Positions 10,616 through 18,612 of a DNA stretch of 45,233 nucleotides are shown in pieces (positions within the stretch are counted from its first letter, which is position 1; the number at the start of each line of letters is the position of its first letter). Both the position numbers and the translations under genes were made by a program. The stretch is taken from NCBI GenBank assembly GCA_017961765.1, contig JAGCWQ010000006.1:1-45233 (forward strand), given 5' to 3'. Below the pieces are notes generated by a model that did not search any database, had not been told where the DNA came from, and was given only the letters and a program-made list of their open reading frames with translations. This DNA comes from Paludibacteraceae bacterium (lineage in GTDB: Bacteria > Bacteroidota > Bacteroidia > Bacteroidales > Paludibacteraceae).

Positions 10616-11044
10616 TTACAACTCGATATACTCCTTTGGTTTGAAGTTGTCTTCCATCGTCCACACATGTGCCTTGCCGTGCTGCATACGAAAGACTTTC
10701 ATAAACTTGAAGAAAGCTTCGTCGCCCTGTTGTTCCCTCCATGGCTGGAGGAACTTACGTGACGGATGGTTGACAATCTCCTCCTTCAAACTCCGATCTT
10801 CCACCAAATCAAACTTTCCCTCCACTCGGACTTGATATTTGCCACAGGCAAAGCACACTTCAGCCCGCGGATCTGCCAACAATTGACGATAGAGGTCCTT
10901 CACGACTCCCGTATGGAAGACGATTCCGTCGGCATCGGCCTTATACATCAAGATGCCACGCACACGAGGTTGCCCGTTATCGTTCGTTGAAACGTACATC
11001 ACTGGATGCTCGTTCATTAATTTGTAAATCTCTTCTTTTGTCAT
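10616..11044 (-). CDS. Pyridoxamine 5'-phosphate oxidase-like flavin split-barrel protein
   Basis: A 142-residue cytoplasmic protein of the FMN-binding split-barrel family (general stress protein 26 / PNPOx-like). Visible family features are the opening MTKEEIYKLMNEHPVMYVST, the strand with QPRVRGILMYKADADGIVFHT, a CFACGKYQVRVEG strand, and the C-terminal VWTMEDNFKPKEYIEL. Length is normal for the family. Such proteins bind FMN or F420 and reduce or sequester small molecules; the substrate cannot be told here. It is a single gene with its own -7 box (11077-11084) and terminator (10562-10598), divergent from the TonB receptor gene. Confidence 0.85.
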   Translation of the reverse strand: MTKEEIYKLMNEHPVMYVSTNDNGQPRVRGILMYKADADGIVFHTGVVKDLYRQLLADPRAEVCFACGKYQVRVEGKFDLVEDRSLKEEIVNHPSRKFLQPWREQQGDEAFFKFMKVFRMQHGKAHVWTMEDNFKPKEYIEL

Positions 11045-11076
11045 ACTTTTCTTCTTTGTCTATTGATTATTGAATA

Positions 11077-11084
11077 CAAATTTA
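11077..11084 (-). promoter_or_regulatory. -7 box of the flavin split-barrel gene
   Basis: The minus strand reads TAAATTTG, a match to TAnnTTTG, 33 bases before the ATG at 11044. No convincing -33 TTG is present. Confidence 0.5.
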
Positions 11085-11122
11085 CCGAAATTATTATAGA
11101 ATCTGAAAAACAACACAGGAGA

Positions 11123-11151
11123 TTGCCATCTACTTTTTTTAAGTATCTTTG
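11123..11151 (+). promoter_or_regulatory. Promoter of the TonB-dependent receptor gene
   Basis: TTG at 11123-11125, an 18-base spacer and TATCTTTG at 11144-11151 match the Bacteroidota TTTG/TAnnTTTG promoter. Transcription would start near 11157 and leave a leader of about 110 bases. Confidence 0.6.
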
Positions 11152-11269
11152 CAAGTCTTAAAAAATGAGCGGATACAGCATCATTACGAAAGAAAAACAA
11201 TGGATATTCAATCAAATTTATTGGATTTTAGAATACAATTATCCTAAACTAACATAACAAAATTACAAC

Positions 11270-13159
11270 ATGAGAAGAACATTATTGCCAATTCTACTTT
11301 TCACCACGAGTTTTTCTGTGGCGAACGCACAAGGAGAAGAGACAATGGAGCAAACGACAAGTTTGCCTGAAATCGTCACGACGGGTACCCGAAGCCAAAC
11401 AGACGCAAGGATTCTCCCAATGACAGTAACCGTCATCGGAGAAGAGCAACTGACTGAAAAACAAAACGTCAACATTCTCCCCACCCTTACCGAAGGAGTC
11501 CCTGGCTTATTCGTCACCCAACGAGGCCTTCTGGGCTACGGTGTCAGCACCGGCGGTTCAGGAGGAATCAAAATGAGAGGCATCGGCGGCGGAAGCAATA
11601 CCGACGTGCTCATCCTCATCGACGGCATGCCCCAATACGCAGGACTTTACGGACACCCTATCGCAGACAATTACCAGACCATGCTTGCAGAGCGTGTCGA
11701 GGTAGTTCGTGGTCCGGCATCACTCTACTACGGCAGTAACGCATTGGGCGGCGTGGTGAACATCGTCACCCACCAACCCAAAACAGACACGGTATTGACG
11801 ACCCTGCATGCCCAAGGCGGCTCATACAACACCTTCGACGTGGGCATCACCAACCAAGTGAGGAAAGGCAAATTTTCGTCCGCCGCAGGATTCAGCTATC
11901 TAAGCACCGACGGTCACCGTGACAACATGGAGTTCACCGAATATGCCGGATTCCTACGTTTAGGCTACGACTTCACGCCCCACTGGAAATTGGTCGGATT
12001 CGGCAATGGAAGCTATTTCGACACCCATAACCCAGGTACCGTCGAGAGTCCCATCTTAGACAGCCGTATGAAAATTTTCAGAGGAATGGCTACCCTCTCG
12101 CTAGAAAACAGCCATGAAGAGGGACGATTCCCTACGTCAGGAGCCATCCGCGCCTTCTACAACATGGGAGACCACGAAATCAACGACGGTCATGCGCCCG
12201 AAGCGGCCCCACAGAGCCAACTTTACCTGCACACCGATTACCTCGCAGGCGTAAACATCTATCAATCAATAGCCTTCTTCGAAGGAAACCGCACCACTGT
12301 CGGCTTCGACTTCAACCAATTCGGAGGCCACGCTTGGAACGAAGCCATCGCAGACGGCAGCACTTACGACATCATCGACAAGAGCCAGCACGAAATAGCC
12401 GAATATGTTGATCTCAGGCAGCAACTCACATCATGGATCACCTTCGACGCAGGCATACGATTCAACTACCACGAGCAAGTAGGTTGGAGCTACATTCCTC
12501 AAGGCGGTTTGTCTTTCATTCTCCCCAAGGAGACCGAAATCAAGCTATTGGCAAGCAAAGGCTACCGGAATCCGACCATCCGAGAACTCTACATGTACAA
12601 GCCTGCCAATCAGGAGTTAAATCCCGTCAATCTTTGGAACTACGAACTCTCCTACCGCCAGCACTTGCTCAACCGACGCATAGGCTTGGGTGCCAACCTA
12701 TTCCACTTGCGTGCGAAGGACAACATAGAGACCCAGATGGTTGAGGGCAAACCGCTCAACGTGAACACGGGAGAGATCAAGAACACAGGTTTCGAGGTGG
12801 ACTTCTCCTATCTAATCACAGAGGGGCTGCTCTTCAGTACCAACTACAGCTATCTGCACATGGAGACACCTTCGCTGGGATCTCCAGAAAACAAACTGAA
12901 CGTTGCGCTCAACTACAAGCACAACCGCCTACACGTCGGAACCTCCGTGCAATACGTTGCAGGCCTCTACACCATCGTAGGAGAAAAGCCTCAACAAGAG
13001 GACTTCGTCCTTTGGAACGCCCACGCAGCCTACCGTGTTTGGAAAGGACTATGGGTGAACGTCAGAGGAGAAAACCTGTTGGCACAAGAATACGAAATCA
13101 ATGCAGGCTTCCCAATGCCTAAAACCACCCTATTCGGTGGCATAAAATGGACATTCTAA
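11270..13159 (+). CDS. TonB-dependent outer-membrane receptor
   Basis: A 629-residue outer-membrane beta-barrel transporter. It has a signal peptide (residues 1-20, ending in VANAQ), a TonB-box-like stretch (EIVTTGTR near residue 36), a plug domain with the usual IKMRGIGG, ILIDGMPQY and VEVVRGPASLYYGSNALGGVVNIVT motifs (residues ~45-165), then a 22-strand-type barrel ending in aromatic F (WTF). There is no N-terminal carboxypeptidase-like domain and no SusD partner, so it is not a SusC. Resemblance is to the BtuB/heme/siderophore class; the ligand cannot be assigned. The gene stands alone, with its own promoter and a hairpin after the stop. No cobalamin riboswitch is visible in the leader. 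Confidence 0.92.
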   Translation: MRRTLLPILLFTTSFSVANAQGEETMEQTTSLPEIVTTGTRSQTDARILPMTVTVIGEEQLTEKQNVNILPTLTEGVPGLFVTQRGLLGYGVSTGGSGGIKMRGIGGGSNTDVLILIDGMPQYAGLYGHPIADNYQTMLAERVEVVRGPASLYYGSNALGGVVNIVTHQPKTDTVLTTLHAQGGSYNTFDVGITNQVRKGKFSSAAGFSYLSTDGHRDNMEFTEYAGFLRLGYDFTPHWKLVGFGNGSYFDTHNPGTVESPILDSRMKIFRGMATLSLENSHEEGRFPTSGAIRAFYNMGDHEINDGHAPEAAPQSQLYLHTDYLAGVNIYQSIAFFEGNRTTVGFDFNQFGGHAWNEAIADGSTYDIIDKSQHEIAEYVDLRQQLTSWITFDAGIRFNYHEQVGWSYIPQGGLSFILPKETEIKLLASKGYRNPTIRELYMYKPANQELNPVNLWNYELSYRQHLLNRRIGLGANLFHLRAKDNIETQMVEGKPLNVNTGEIKNTGFEVDFSYLITEGLLFSTNYSYLHMETPSLGSPENKLNVALNYKHNRLHVGTSVQYVAGLYTIVGEKPQQEDFVLWNAHAAYRVWKGLWVNVRGENLLAQEYEINAGFPMPKTTLFGGIKWTF

Positions 13160-13185
13160 AAAAGGCAAACAAATCAAAATAAAAG

Positions 13186-13229
13186 ACCTCACTCCTAGCT
13201 CAGGGCAATGCCCTGAGCTTACTTGAGGT
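13186..13229 (+). terminator. Hairpin after the TonB receptor gene, possible terminator
   Basis: A perfect 10-bp stem (AGCTCAGGGC, loop AAT, GCCCTGAGCT; 13197-13219) sits inside outer arms CCTCA/TGAGG. The T-rich tail is only on the minus-strand side, so termination of the plus-strand gene here is an inference from position. Confidence 0.45.
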
Positions 13230-13367
13230 GAAAAAGCAGAATAGGGAAAGCACAAGCCATACAATAAACTTTTCAAAAAAGCCCTATCCTTTCGCATTTT
13301 CTGTTTTTTTTCGATACATTCGTATTGGATATAGTAAAACAAATACGTTTCATTAAAATTTAACATT

Positions 13368-13732
13368 ATGAAAAAGATTATGTTATGCGGTATGGGCTTA
13401 GCCCTTGCTGGAATGACTTTTGTCGCTTGCGACAAAGATGACGAGAAGGACAACGAAAAGGTTGAAGGGGGTACTAAAAAGAACTGAATTACTCACCAAA
13501 GACACCACTATCGCCACTCTTTCGAAGTATCTGCTTAATGTAGGGGACACCATTTGCGAGTTCTCATACGACAAAGAGGCGAAAAAGGGAATTCTCAAAT
13601 TCCAGCAACGGAGACGCAAGATACATTGACGTAGATTTATCGCAAGAGACGGAAAAGATAGAAACAGAAACACGCGGCGATCTCGTATTTCCAAGCGAAA
13701 CCGAAGCACAAGATGAGGAAAGAAAACAATAA
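13368..13732 (+). pseudogene. Small lipoprotein gene with two frameshifts
   Basis: ATG at 13368 opens a lipoprotein signal peptide (MKKIMLCGMGLALAGMTFVAC, then DKDDEKDNEK). The frame stops at a TGA about 40 codons on, but coding-like sequence continues in the +1 frame (ELLTKDTTIATLSKYLLNVGDTICEFSYDKEAKKGILKF) and, after about 13600, in the third frame (NGDARYIDVDLSQETEK to a TAA at 13730-13732). One extra base in the GGGGG/AAAAA stretch near 13470-13485 and one near 13600 would explain both. The repaired product would be about 120 residues, an unrecognised lipoprotein. Either a decayed gene or sequencing error. Confidence 0.6.
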
Positions 13733-13809
13733 ACCAGCAGGACAAAAAGAAGATGCTGTATAAATTTTCTTATGTGGGAAAATAAGAGAATGCCACAAAA
13801 TGCTAACTA

Positions 13810-13836
13810 AAAGGGCTGCCCTATCGACAGCCCTTT
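13810..13836. terminator. Bidirectional terminator-like hairpin between convergent genes
   Basis: AAAGGGCTG (13810-13818) and CAGCCCTTT (13828-13836) form a perfect 9-bp stem with an A-rich left and T-rich right flank, between the lipoprotein relic (plus) and the membrane protein gene (minus). Confidence 0.7.
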
Positions 13837-13913
13837 AGTATGTCCTCCGATCAGACTTACCGAAATCTCTTAAAACAAGATATAGCGGCGAACAGGTTTC
13901 CCTTGGCAGACGA

Positions 13914-14237
13914 CTACCACGCACCCCAAGGGTCATTGACAGCGCAGTAGAAAAATAGCAAGAGATAGCCGAAGAAGGCCACCAGCACCGCCAAACAAAC
14001 CTTCCAGCGCTTCCGTAGGGCCGCCAACAGGAACGTCACACAACCCACCAGCAAGAAGAATCCAGAAACGAAAAGCAAGATTTGGGGCCAGGGCGAAAAT
14101 AGAATAACAGGGTCAACGGTTCCATGCACTACCCTTACATAATAGCGTAATAGGAGAGCATAGACAAGCTGACAAAAGAAAGGAACAACCGAACCCAGCA
14201 ACCCATAATTCAAAATTCTATCAATCGTCATTCCCAT
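13914..14237 (-). CDS. Small three-helix membrane protein, unknown
   Basis: A 107-residue hydrophobic protein with about three membrane segments (roughly residues 10-33, 48-70 and 80-98), an RKRW basic turn before the last helix, and a C-terminal DPWGAW. I do not recognise a family. Its ATG begins one base after the stop codon of the lipoprotein gene at 14239, so the two are almost certainly translated together; it may be a membrane partner of that lipoprotein. Confidence 0.65.
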   Translation of the reverse strand: MGMTIDRILNYGLLGSVVPFFCQLVYALLLRYYVRVVHGTVDPVILFSPWPQILLFVSGFFLLVGCVTFLLAALRKRWKVCLAVLVAFFGYLLLFFYCAVNDPWGAW

Positions 14238-14238
14238 C

Positions 14239-15102
14239 CTATTCAGTCACCGTGATGATTTTATTTGATCCATAGGAATAGGAGAACTGACATCCATATA
14301 CCGTACTATAGACACGAAAATCGCTCATATTCTTTGATCGATACAAAAGGAAATTACAAATATCCGTCGGTGTGATGAAGGGATTGTCCTGTAGGTGGGA
14401 GTGGATATTGCTGACAACAATCTTGCCGTCCTCCCGCTTCGTTTTCATGGCAATCAACGAGTGGTGGTAACGTCGGAAAGCGAGAGGTCTCAAGTTTTCA
14501 TCAAAATCGACCGAATAGTCGTTTCCGAAAGGAATCACGTCTGGGATAAACGTACCCTGCAAGAAGTATAGCCGAATCAACTTATCATTAATGTGAACCA
14601 CATCTATATTGGGAGAGCCGAACTTACTGTCGGCAAACAGCAAACTATCGCCATATAGATTCAATGCCGAACTAATCAAACTATCTTTTATGGCTTTATT
14701 GGTTCTCTCTACCGAGGTTATTGGACGAATCGAGTAGGATGTATTGGGCTTATTCGATTTTAAATCATATTGATATTCCAAAATGCAATTTTGCTCTTCC
14801 TTGTCGAAGAAACTGACATGCCAAACGGAATCCGAACTTTCCCAGGAGACGGAACCTCCAATATCCTCCGCACGATATTTCTCCATCACCAAGTCTGAAG
14901 CAACCCAATTGGCACGTTCCGAATAGTACAAATGCCAGCCTTCCTCAACGATACTGTCCAAAATAGAAAAGAGTTCGGGAATAGGCAAAGGCTTTGACGC
15001 CACCTTTTGCCGAGAGGCACGGCTGGACGAGCAAGACGCAAAAAGGAATAGCACAACTCCAAATGCGATCAATAAACGCGTCATTTTCTGATTCTTTTTC
15101 AT
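14239..15102 (-). CDS. Lipoprotein with a JAMM-like metal-binding motif
   Basis: A 287-residue lipoprotein: signal peptide with lipobox LFASC (Cys24) followed by SSSR, so likely anchored in an envelope membrane. The middle (residues ~40-200) is unrecognised. Residues 234-247 read H-S-H-x7-T-x2-D, which is the spacing of the JAB1/MPN (JAMM) zinc site HxH-x7-S-x2-D with Thr for Ser. The following FLLYRSKNMSDFRVYST and CQFSYSYG strands also resemble the family's C-terminal part. A catalytic Glu upstream is not clearly placed. Peptidase activity is inference; an inactive binding domain is possible. Stop codon TAG is followed directly by the next gene. Confidence 0.7.
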   Translation of the reverse strand: MKKNQKMTRLLIAFGVVLFLFASCSSSRASRQKVASKPLPIPELFSILDSIVEEGWHLYYSERANWVASDLVMEKYRAEDIGGSVSWESSDSVWHVSFFDKEEQNCILEYQYDLKSNKPNTSYSIRPITSVERTNKAIKDSLISSALNLYGDSLLFADSKFGSPNIDVVHINDKLIRLYFLQGTFIPDVIPFGNDYSVDFDENLRPLAFRRYHHSLIAMKTKREDGKIVVSNIHSHLQDNPFITPTDICNFLLYRSKNMSDFRVYSTVYGCQFSYSYGSNKIITVTE

Positions 15103-15153
15103 TAGTATATCATCTATTATCGGAAATCAAAATGTTTTTCATTCGCAACTATG

Positions 15154-15161
15154 CAAATATA
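15154..15161 (-). promoter_or_regulatory. -7 box of the JAMM-like lipoprotein unit
   Basis: The minus strand reads TATATTTG, matching TAnnTTTG, 52 bases before the ATG at 15102. No clear -33 element. Confidence 0.5.
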
Positions 15162-15291
15162 TACATTTTTCACGACTCCGTATTTTATTTTCCGAATAAT
15201 AATTGGGAGAAATCACAAAGATTCCGTTTTCTTTTTTCTTTAGGATTGGCAAACAGCCAGCAGAAACAATCATCAACCTTCTTATACAAAA

Positions 15292-15322
15292 AAAAGGAAA
15301 ATACGAATCCTAATCTCCTTTT
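15292..15322 (-). terminator. Terminator after the second tRNA-Thr
   Basis: On the minus strand AAAAGGA (15316-15322) pairs with TCCTTTT (15292-15298), followed by more T. It begins 3 bases after the tRNA 3' end. Confidence 0.6.
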
Positions 15323-15324
15323 CG

Positions 15325-15398
15325 AGCCTCTTGTCGGATTCGAACCAACGACCCCGAGATTACAAATCACGTGCTCTGGCCAACTGAGCTAAAGAGGC
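15325..15398 (-). tRNA. tRNA-Thr (UGU), copy 2
   Basis: A 74-base cloverleaf: acceptor arms GCCTCTT/AAGAGGC, D-arm GCTC...GAGC, anticodon loop TTTGTAA with anticodon TGT, T-arm with GGTTCGAATCC, discriminator T at 15325; CCA is not encoded. It is identical in sequence to copy 1 at 15456-15529. Confidence 0.97.
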
Positions 15399-15413
15399 AA
15401 TAAATGTGTATTT

Positions 15414-15454
15414 AAAAAAAAGAGAAAGGCGCACATTCACACCCTTTCTCTTTT
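15414..15454 (-). terminator. Strong hairpin terminator between the two tRNA-Thr genes
   Basis: On the minus strand AAAAGAGAAAGG (15443-15454) pairs perfectly over 12 bp with CCTTTCTCTTTT (15418-15429), then four more T. It starts two bases after the 3' end of tRNA copy 1 and lies upstream of copy 2. Confidence 0.8.
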
Positions 15455-15455
15455 G

Positions 15456-15529
15456 AGCCTCTTGTCGGATTCGAACCAACGACCCCGAGATTACAAATCA
15501 CGTGCTCTGGCCAACTGAGCTAAAGAGGC
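15456..15529 (-). tRNA. tRNA-Thr (UGU), copy 1
   Basis: Same 74-base cloverleaf as the copy at 15325-15398, anticodon TGT in loop TTTGTAA. It follows the SRP RNA by about four bases, so both are probably cut from one transcript. Confidence 0.97.
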
Positions 15530-15533
15530 AGGT

Positions 15534-15633
15534 GGGTAAGCTTACTACATCGCACCGCTACAACCTAATACCCTTGCTGCGGTCAAGCCCTGGGGGATTC
15601 AAAGGGAGCTGGTCGTATAGGACTTACCCGGGC
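15534..15633 (-). ncRNA. ffs: Signal recognition particle RNA (4.5S type)
   Basis: About 100 bases whose ends pair (GGGTAAG with CTTACCC, 15623-15629 and 15534-15540) and whose inside folds into one long hairpin. The apical part carries the GCAGC strand of the Ffh-binding helix 8 and the distal strand has GATGTAG, both typical of bacterial small SRP RNA. It pairs with Ffh for membrane targeting. It has a near-perfect promoter and is followed at once by tRNA-Thr. Exact ends are estimated; a covariance-model search would settle the call. Confidence 0.78.
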
Positions 15634-15634
15634 A

Positions 15635-15664
15635 CAAAGGTAGTTATTTTCCTATTCATGGCAA
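15635..15664 (-). promoter_or_regulatory. Promoter of the SRP RNA-tRNA-Thr unit
   Basis: On the minus strand TTG (15662-15664), a 19-base spacer, then TACCTTTG (15635-15642): an almost ideal Bacteroidota promoter. Transcription would start near 15629, at the 5' arm of the SRP RNA. The remaining sequence from 15665 to about 15990 holds no supported gene. Confidence 0.75.
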
Positions 15665-15993
15665 GCATTTAAGCCACTTTTTTCAAAAAAAACACACCGT
15701 CCAAAACATGGCTCTATATATCAGAAATTTACAAATCCACTTTCTTCGCTTCGCACCCCGAAAATGCTCCATTTCTTGCCCCAAACCTCCCTTTTCTACC
15801 CTATCGACACACTAAAACGAAGCAAAAAAAGAGAAGAAAGAGAGAAAAAACAGAAAAAATGAGTACTCCAGCCACTCAAAAATTCCCCAAAAGAGATCAA
15901 AACCACGACGCTTTTCTCCGAGCATACCTCTCTTTTCTGTGTTTCAAAAGTACATTGGTTAGACACATCGGCTTCACTCTTCAGATATTTTCC

Positions 15994-16001
15994 TATTTTT
16001 G
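15994..16001 (+). promoter_or_regulatory. -7 box of the YD-repeat gene pair
   Basis: TATTTTTG matches TAnnTTTG and lies just upstream of the ATG at 16015, which rules out a start at 15859 although that frame is open. No good -33 element. Confidence 0.5.
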
Positions 16002-16014
16002 TACAAAAGAAAAC

Positions 16015-17073
16015 ATGAAAGCAATGAACTATTCCGAACTACTTTTTAGGCTGACCACCCTTTTTCTAAGCCTATTGCTATACTCTCAAGCACAAGCATC
16101 GTGTCTCGGTTCCAGAGAAAAGAGAGAATTCAACGGAGACGTAAAGAGTATCGACGAATATGCCGTAAAAGAGGGGGACACCATTCTTGTAAGCATTGCA
16201 ACCTACGACAAGGCTCAAAATTTAATTAAGGAATCGATAAACGACGGAACGGTATGGCTCTATAAGTACGACAGCCGAAACAACGAAACAGAACGCATGC
16301 GTATCACTATCGAAGAGCGCTACAACGGAATCTTTGAAACGAACACGCTCACGATGAGCAGTTACTATCTCTACGATAAGGATGGGCACGTCATAGTGAA
16401 AACCAGTACGACCAACGACTCCTTAGTCTCAAAAGAGTTTTTCAAATACAACGAGAAAGGGGAACTCTCTAAATATACCCACTACCACTACAACGACTCC
16501 ATCGCATGCCAACAAACACGCCAGGACGGGAAGAAAACAAAGAAGTCCGAACTTTGCTCCAGCTATACCATAAAATGGAAAGATCGGAAGCAGGGCAACC
16601 AAACAGAAATTTTAGAATATGAAAACGGCAATACCCTTTTCAGGAAAGAGATTGGGCGGTACGACGTGCAGGGTCGCCTCCTTTCAGAAGAGATATTTGA
16701 AAAGAAGCCAGAGGAGCATAAAAGTAGCTACGCCTACTCTTACGATGAAGCTGGCAACTTGATAGAACTAACCAGTTACGAAAACGACTCGTTGTTCCTA
16801 AAAACTTGCTATACCTATAACTCCAAGCACTACCCTACGGAGGAAAAAATTTTCGACAAGGATGGCACGCTGGTATCTAAACGGAATTGGAAATACGACA
16901 GAAGGAACAACATAATAGAGACATTTGACTTTCAAGCAAATGAAAACAAACAAGAACGAGTAACCTACGAATATGACGAGGAAGACAATGTAACCAAAGA
17001 AGAGGTCTTCATCGGCGAAAGCGACTCCGCTTCTTGTACGACTCTCTACTACTACGAATACTACGATGAATAG
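16015..17073 (+). CDS. Secreted YD/RHS-like repeat protein, paralog 1
   Basis: About 352 residues from the ATG at 16015 (a second ATG follows at 16024). It starts with a signal peptide (LLFRLTTLFLSLLLYSQAQAS). The mature part is a string of short repeats built around YxYDxxxNxxE with alternating strands, such as YKYDSRNNETER, YLYDKDGHVIVK, YSYDEAGNLIEL and WKYDRRNNIIET, as in YD/RHS-type beta-wrap proteins. I recognise the repeat type, not a family with a known function. An open frame extends upstream to 15859 but has no coding signs and overlaps the promoter. It is followed 18 bases later by a paralog, so the pair is probably one operon. Confidence 0.8.
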   Translation: MKAMNYSELLFRLTTLFLSLLLYSQAQASCLGSREKREFNGDVKSIDEYAVKEGDTILVSIATYDKAQNLIKESINDGTVWLYKYDSRNNETERMRITIEERYNGIFETNTLTMSSYYLYDKDGHVIVKTSTTNDSLVSKEFFKYNEKGELSKYTHYHYNDSIACQQTRQDGKKTKKSELCSSYTIKWKDRKQGNQTEILEYENGNTLFRKEIGRYDVQGRLLSEEIFEKKPEEHKSSYAYSYDEAGNLIELTSYENDSLFLKTCYTYNSKHYPTEEKIFDKDGTLVSKRNWKYDRRNNIIETFDFQANENKQERVTYEYDEEDNVTKEEVFIGESDSASCTTLYYYEYYDE

Positions 17074-17091
17074 TTCCACAGATCAAACGTA

Positions 17092-18228
17092 ATGAAATTT
17101 CACCAAGCACTTTTCAGATTGGTAACATTGGGCCTATCCCTAATGCTATTCACCCATTATGCATGGGGCGATTTTCCGATGCAAGACCCCGATGTAAAAG
17201 GAGACGTGAAGACAAGGACCAAATACGAGATAGAGGGACAAGACACGCTCCTCGTGTTTAAGGAAACCTATGACTCCTTGCACAATCTGATAAGATACGA
17301 AAATTACGAAGATTATTATTGCATTGACTTCAAATACGACAGTCACAATAATATGATTGAAAGATCATCTCATACTACCTTTTGGGACTATCACAAAGAC
17401 GTGGAATACAAAGATTTCAATCGCCTTTTTGACAGCACGACCCACAAAATGACCTTCGCTTACCGCTACGACAAGAAAGGACACATAATAGAAGAGTGTT
17501 GTTTTGGGGATTACCTCAGATACAAAAAGGAGTATGAATACGACAGAAAAGGGAATGGCACAAAATGTATTGACTACAGCGACATCAATATTATAGTCAA
17601 AACAATCAAATACGACAGAAAAGGGAGGATAATAAAAAGAGAAAGCTTGCTTACCTCCGACATCGAAGAATGGGAAGAATCGAAAGGAAAACTCATCAAT
17701 AGATTTTTCTGGGGGAAAGTCGTAAACCGACTCTTTTCTAAGGATAATTGCGATTGGGACACGGTAGAGAGCAACACCTTCCATTACAACAGAGAAAACC
17801 AATTGACGGAACATATCATTACCGGACATTACTCCTCCAACAAATATACTTTCTCATACGACCAAAACAAAAACCAAATAGAAAGAAACATATTCGATGG
17901 AAAGGACTCCTTACTAAGCAAAGAGACTCTAAAATATGATGATCGGAATAACCGAATAGAAGAATGCCAATACGACGGCCTTGGAATCCAAGAAAGCAAA
18001 GAATCTTTCAAATACGACGACAGAAACAACCTAATAGAAAAATGTTACTACAACGGTGAGACCTTAGGAAGCAAAGAGCATTTCATATACGATGCCCAAA
18101 ACAACCTACTAAAAGGATGTTACTACATGGGCGATGGCACCTTAAAAGAAACTTTCATATACGACAACAAAAGAAATCTGATCCAAAGAAACGAGGATAC
18201 ATTTTACCTCATCGAATATTTCAAATAG
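17092..18228 (+). CDS. Secreted YD/RHS-like repeat protein, paralog 2
   Basis: 378 residues with a signal peptide (residues 1-26, ending HYAWG) and about ten YD-type repeats, for example FKYDSHNNMIER, YRYDKKGHIIEE, IKYDRKGRIIKR, FSYDQNKNQIER, FKYDDRNNLIEK and FIYDAQNNLLKG. The start matches paralog 1 (LFRLVTLGLSLMLF against LFRLTTLFLSLLLY), showing tandem duplication. There is no RHS core or toxin tip at the C-terminus. The product is likely periplasmic or surface exposed; function unknown. Stop codon TAG. Confidence 0.8.
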   Translation: MKFHQALFRLVTLGLSLMLFTHYAWGDFPMQDPDVKGDVKTRTKYEIEGQDTLLVFKETYDSLHNLIRYENYEDYYCIDFKYDSHNNMIERSSHTTFWDYHKDVEYKDFNRLFDSTTHKMTFAYRYDKKGHIIEECCFGDYLRYKKEYEYDRKGNGTKCIDYSDINIIVKTIKYDRKGRIIKRESLLTSDIEEWEESKGKLINRFFWGKVVNRLFSKDNCDWDTVESNTFHYNRENQLTEHIITGHYSSNKYTFSYDQNKNQIERNIFDGKDSLLSKETLKYDDRNNRIEECQYDGLGIQESKESFKYDDRNNLIEKCYYNGETLGSKEHFIYDAQNNLLKGCYYMGDGTLKETFIYDNKRNLIQRNEDTFYLIEYFK

Positions 18229-18297
18229 CATAAGTCATTATATTTCACAGATTTAACAAACAACACATTCCAAACCCAACCCTCTAAAAACAAAGAA

Positions 18298-18315
18298 GGA
18301 AGTCTCCCGACTTCC
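18298..18315 (+). terminator. Possible terminator of the YD-repeat pair
   Basis: GGAAGTC (18298-18304), loop TCCC, GACTTCC (18309-18315) form a perfect 7-bp stem but only a weak T-rich tail follows. The rest of the gap 18229-18612 shows no supported gene. Confidence 0.4.
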
Positions 18316-18612
18316 ACTCTTCCTAACCTTAAATCTAATACCATGAAAAACACAGTGCAAATGTAGCACTCTTTTCCATATTGTGCAACTCAAAGAGCCT
18401 TTTTTTGCTTAAAAGAATGTTAAAAAACATATTTTTAGAACATAAAAGTCGATAAGGAGATAAGCCAAGGGTGTCCAAACAAGAAGACCCAAAGCATCCG
18501 AACTCCTCGTTCGAAAGCACAGAATCCCCAAGGAGAACATCACGGAATTCGTTCAAAGCCGAACAGTCCCCATCAAATAAACTATATCTTATTGATTATC
18601 AGCGCAACAAAA

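Noticed and set aside
11152-11269. Cobalamin or other riboswitch before the TonB receptor
   Set aside because: The leader is A/T-rich and lacks the B12-box sequence and conserved stems.
15859-16014. Upstream extension of the first YD-repeat gene
   Set aside because: The extra 52 codons overlap the -7 box and precede a clear signal peptide; no coding character.
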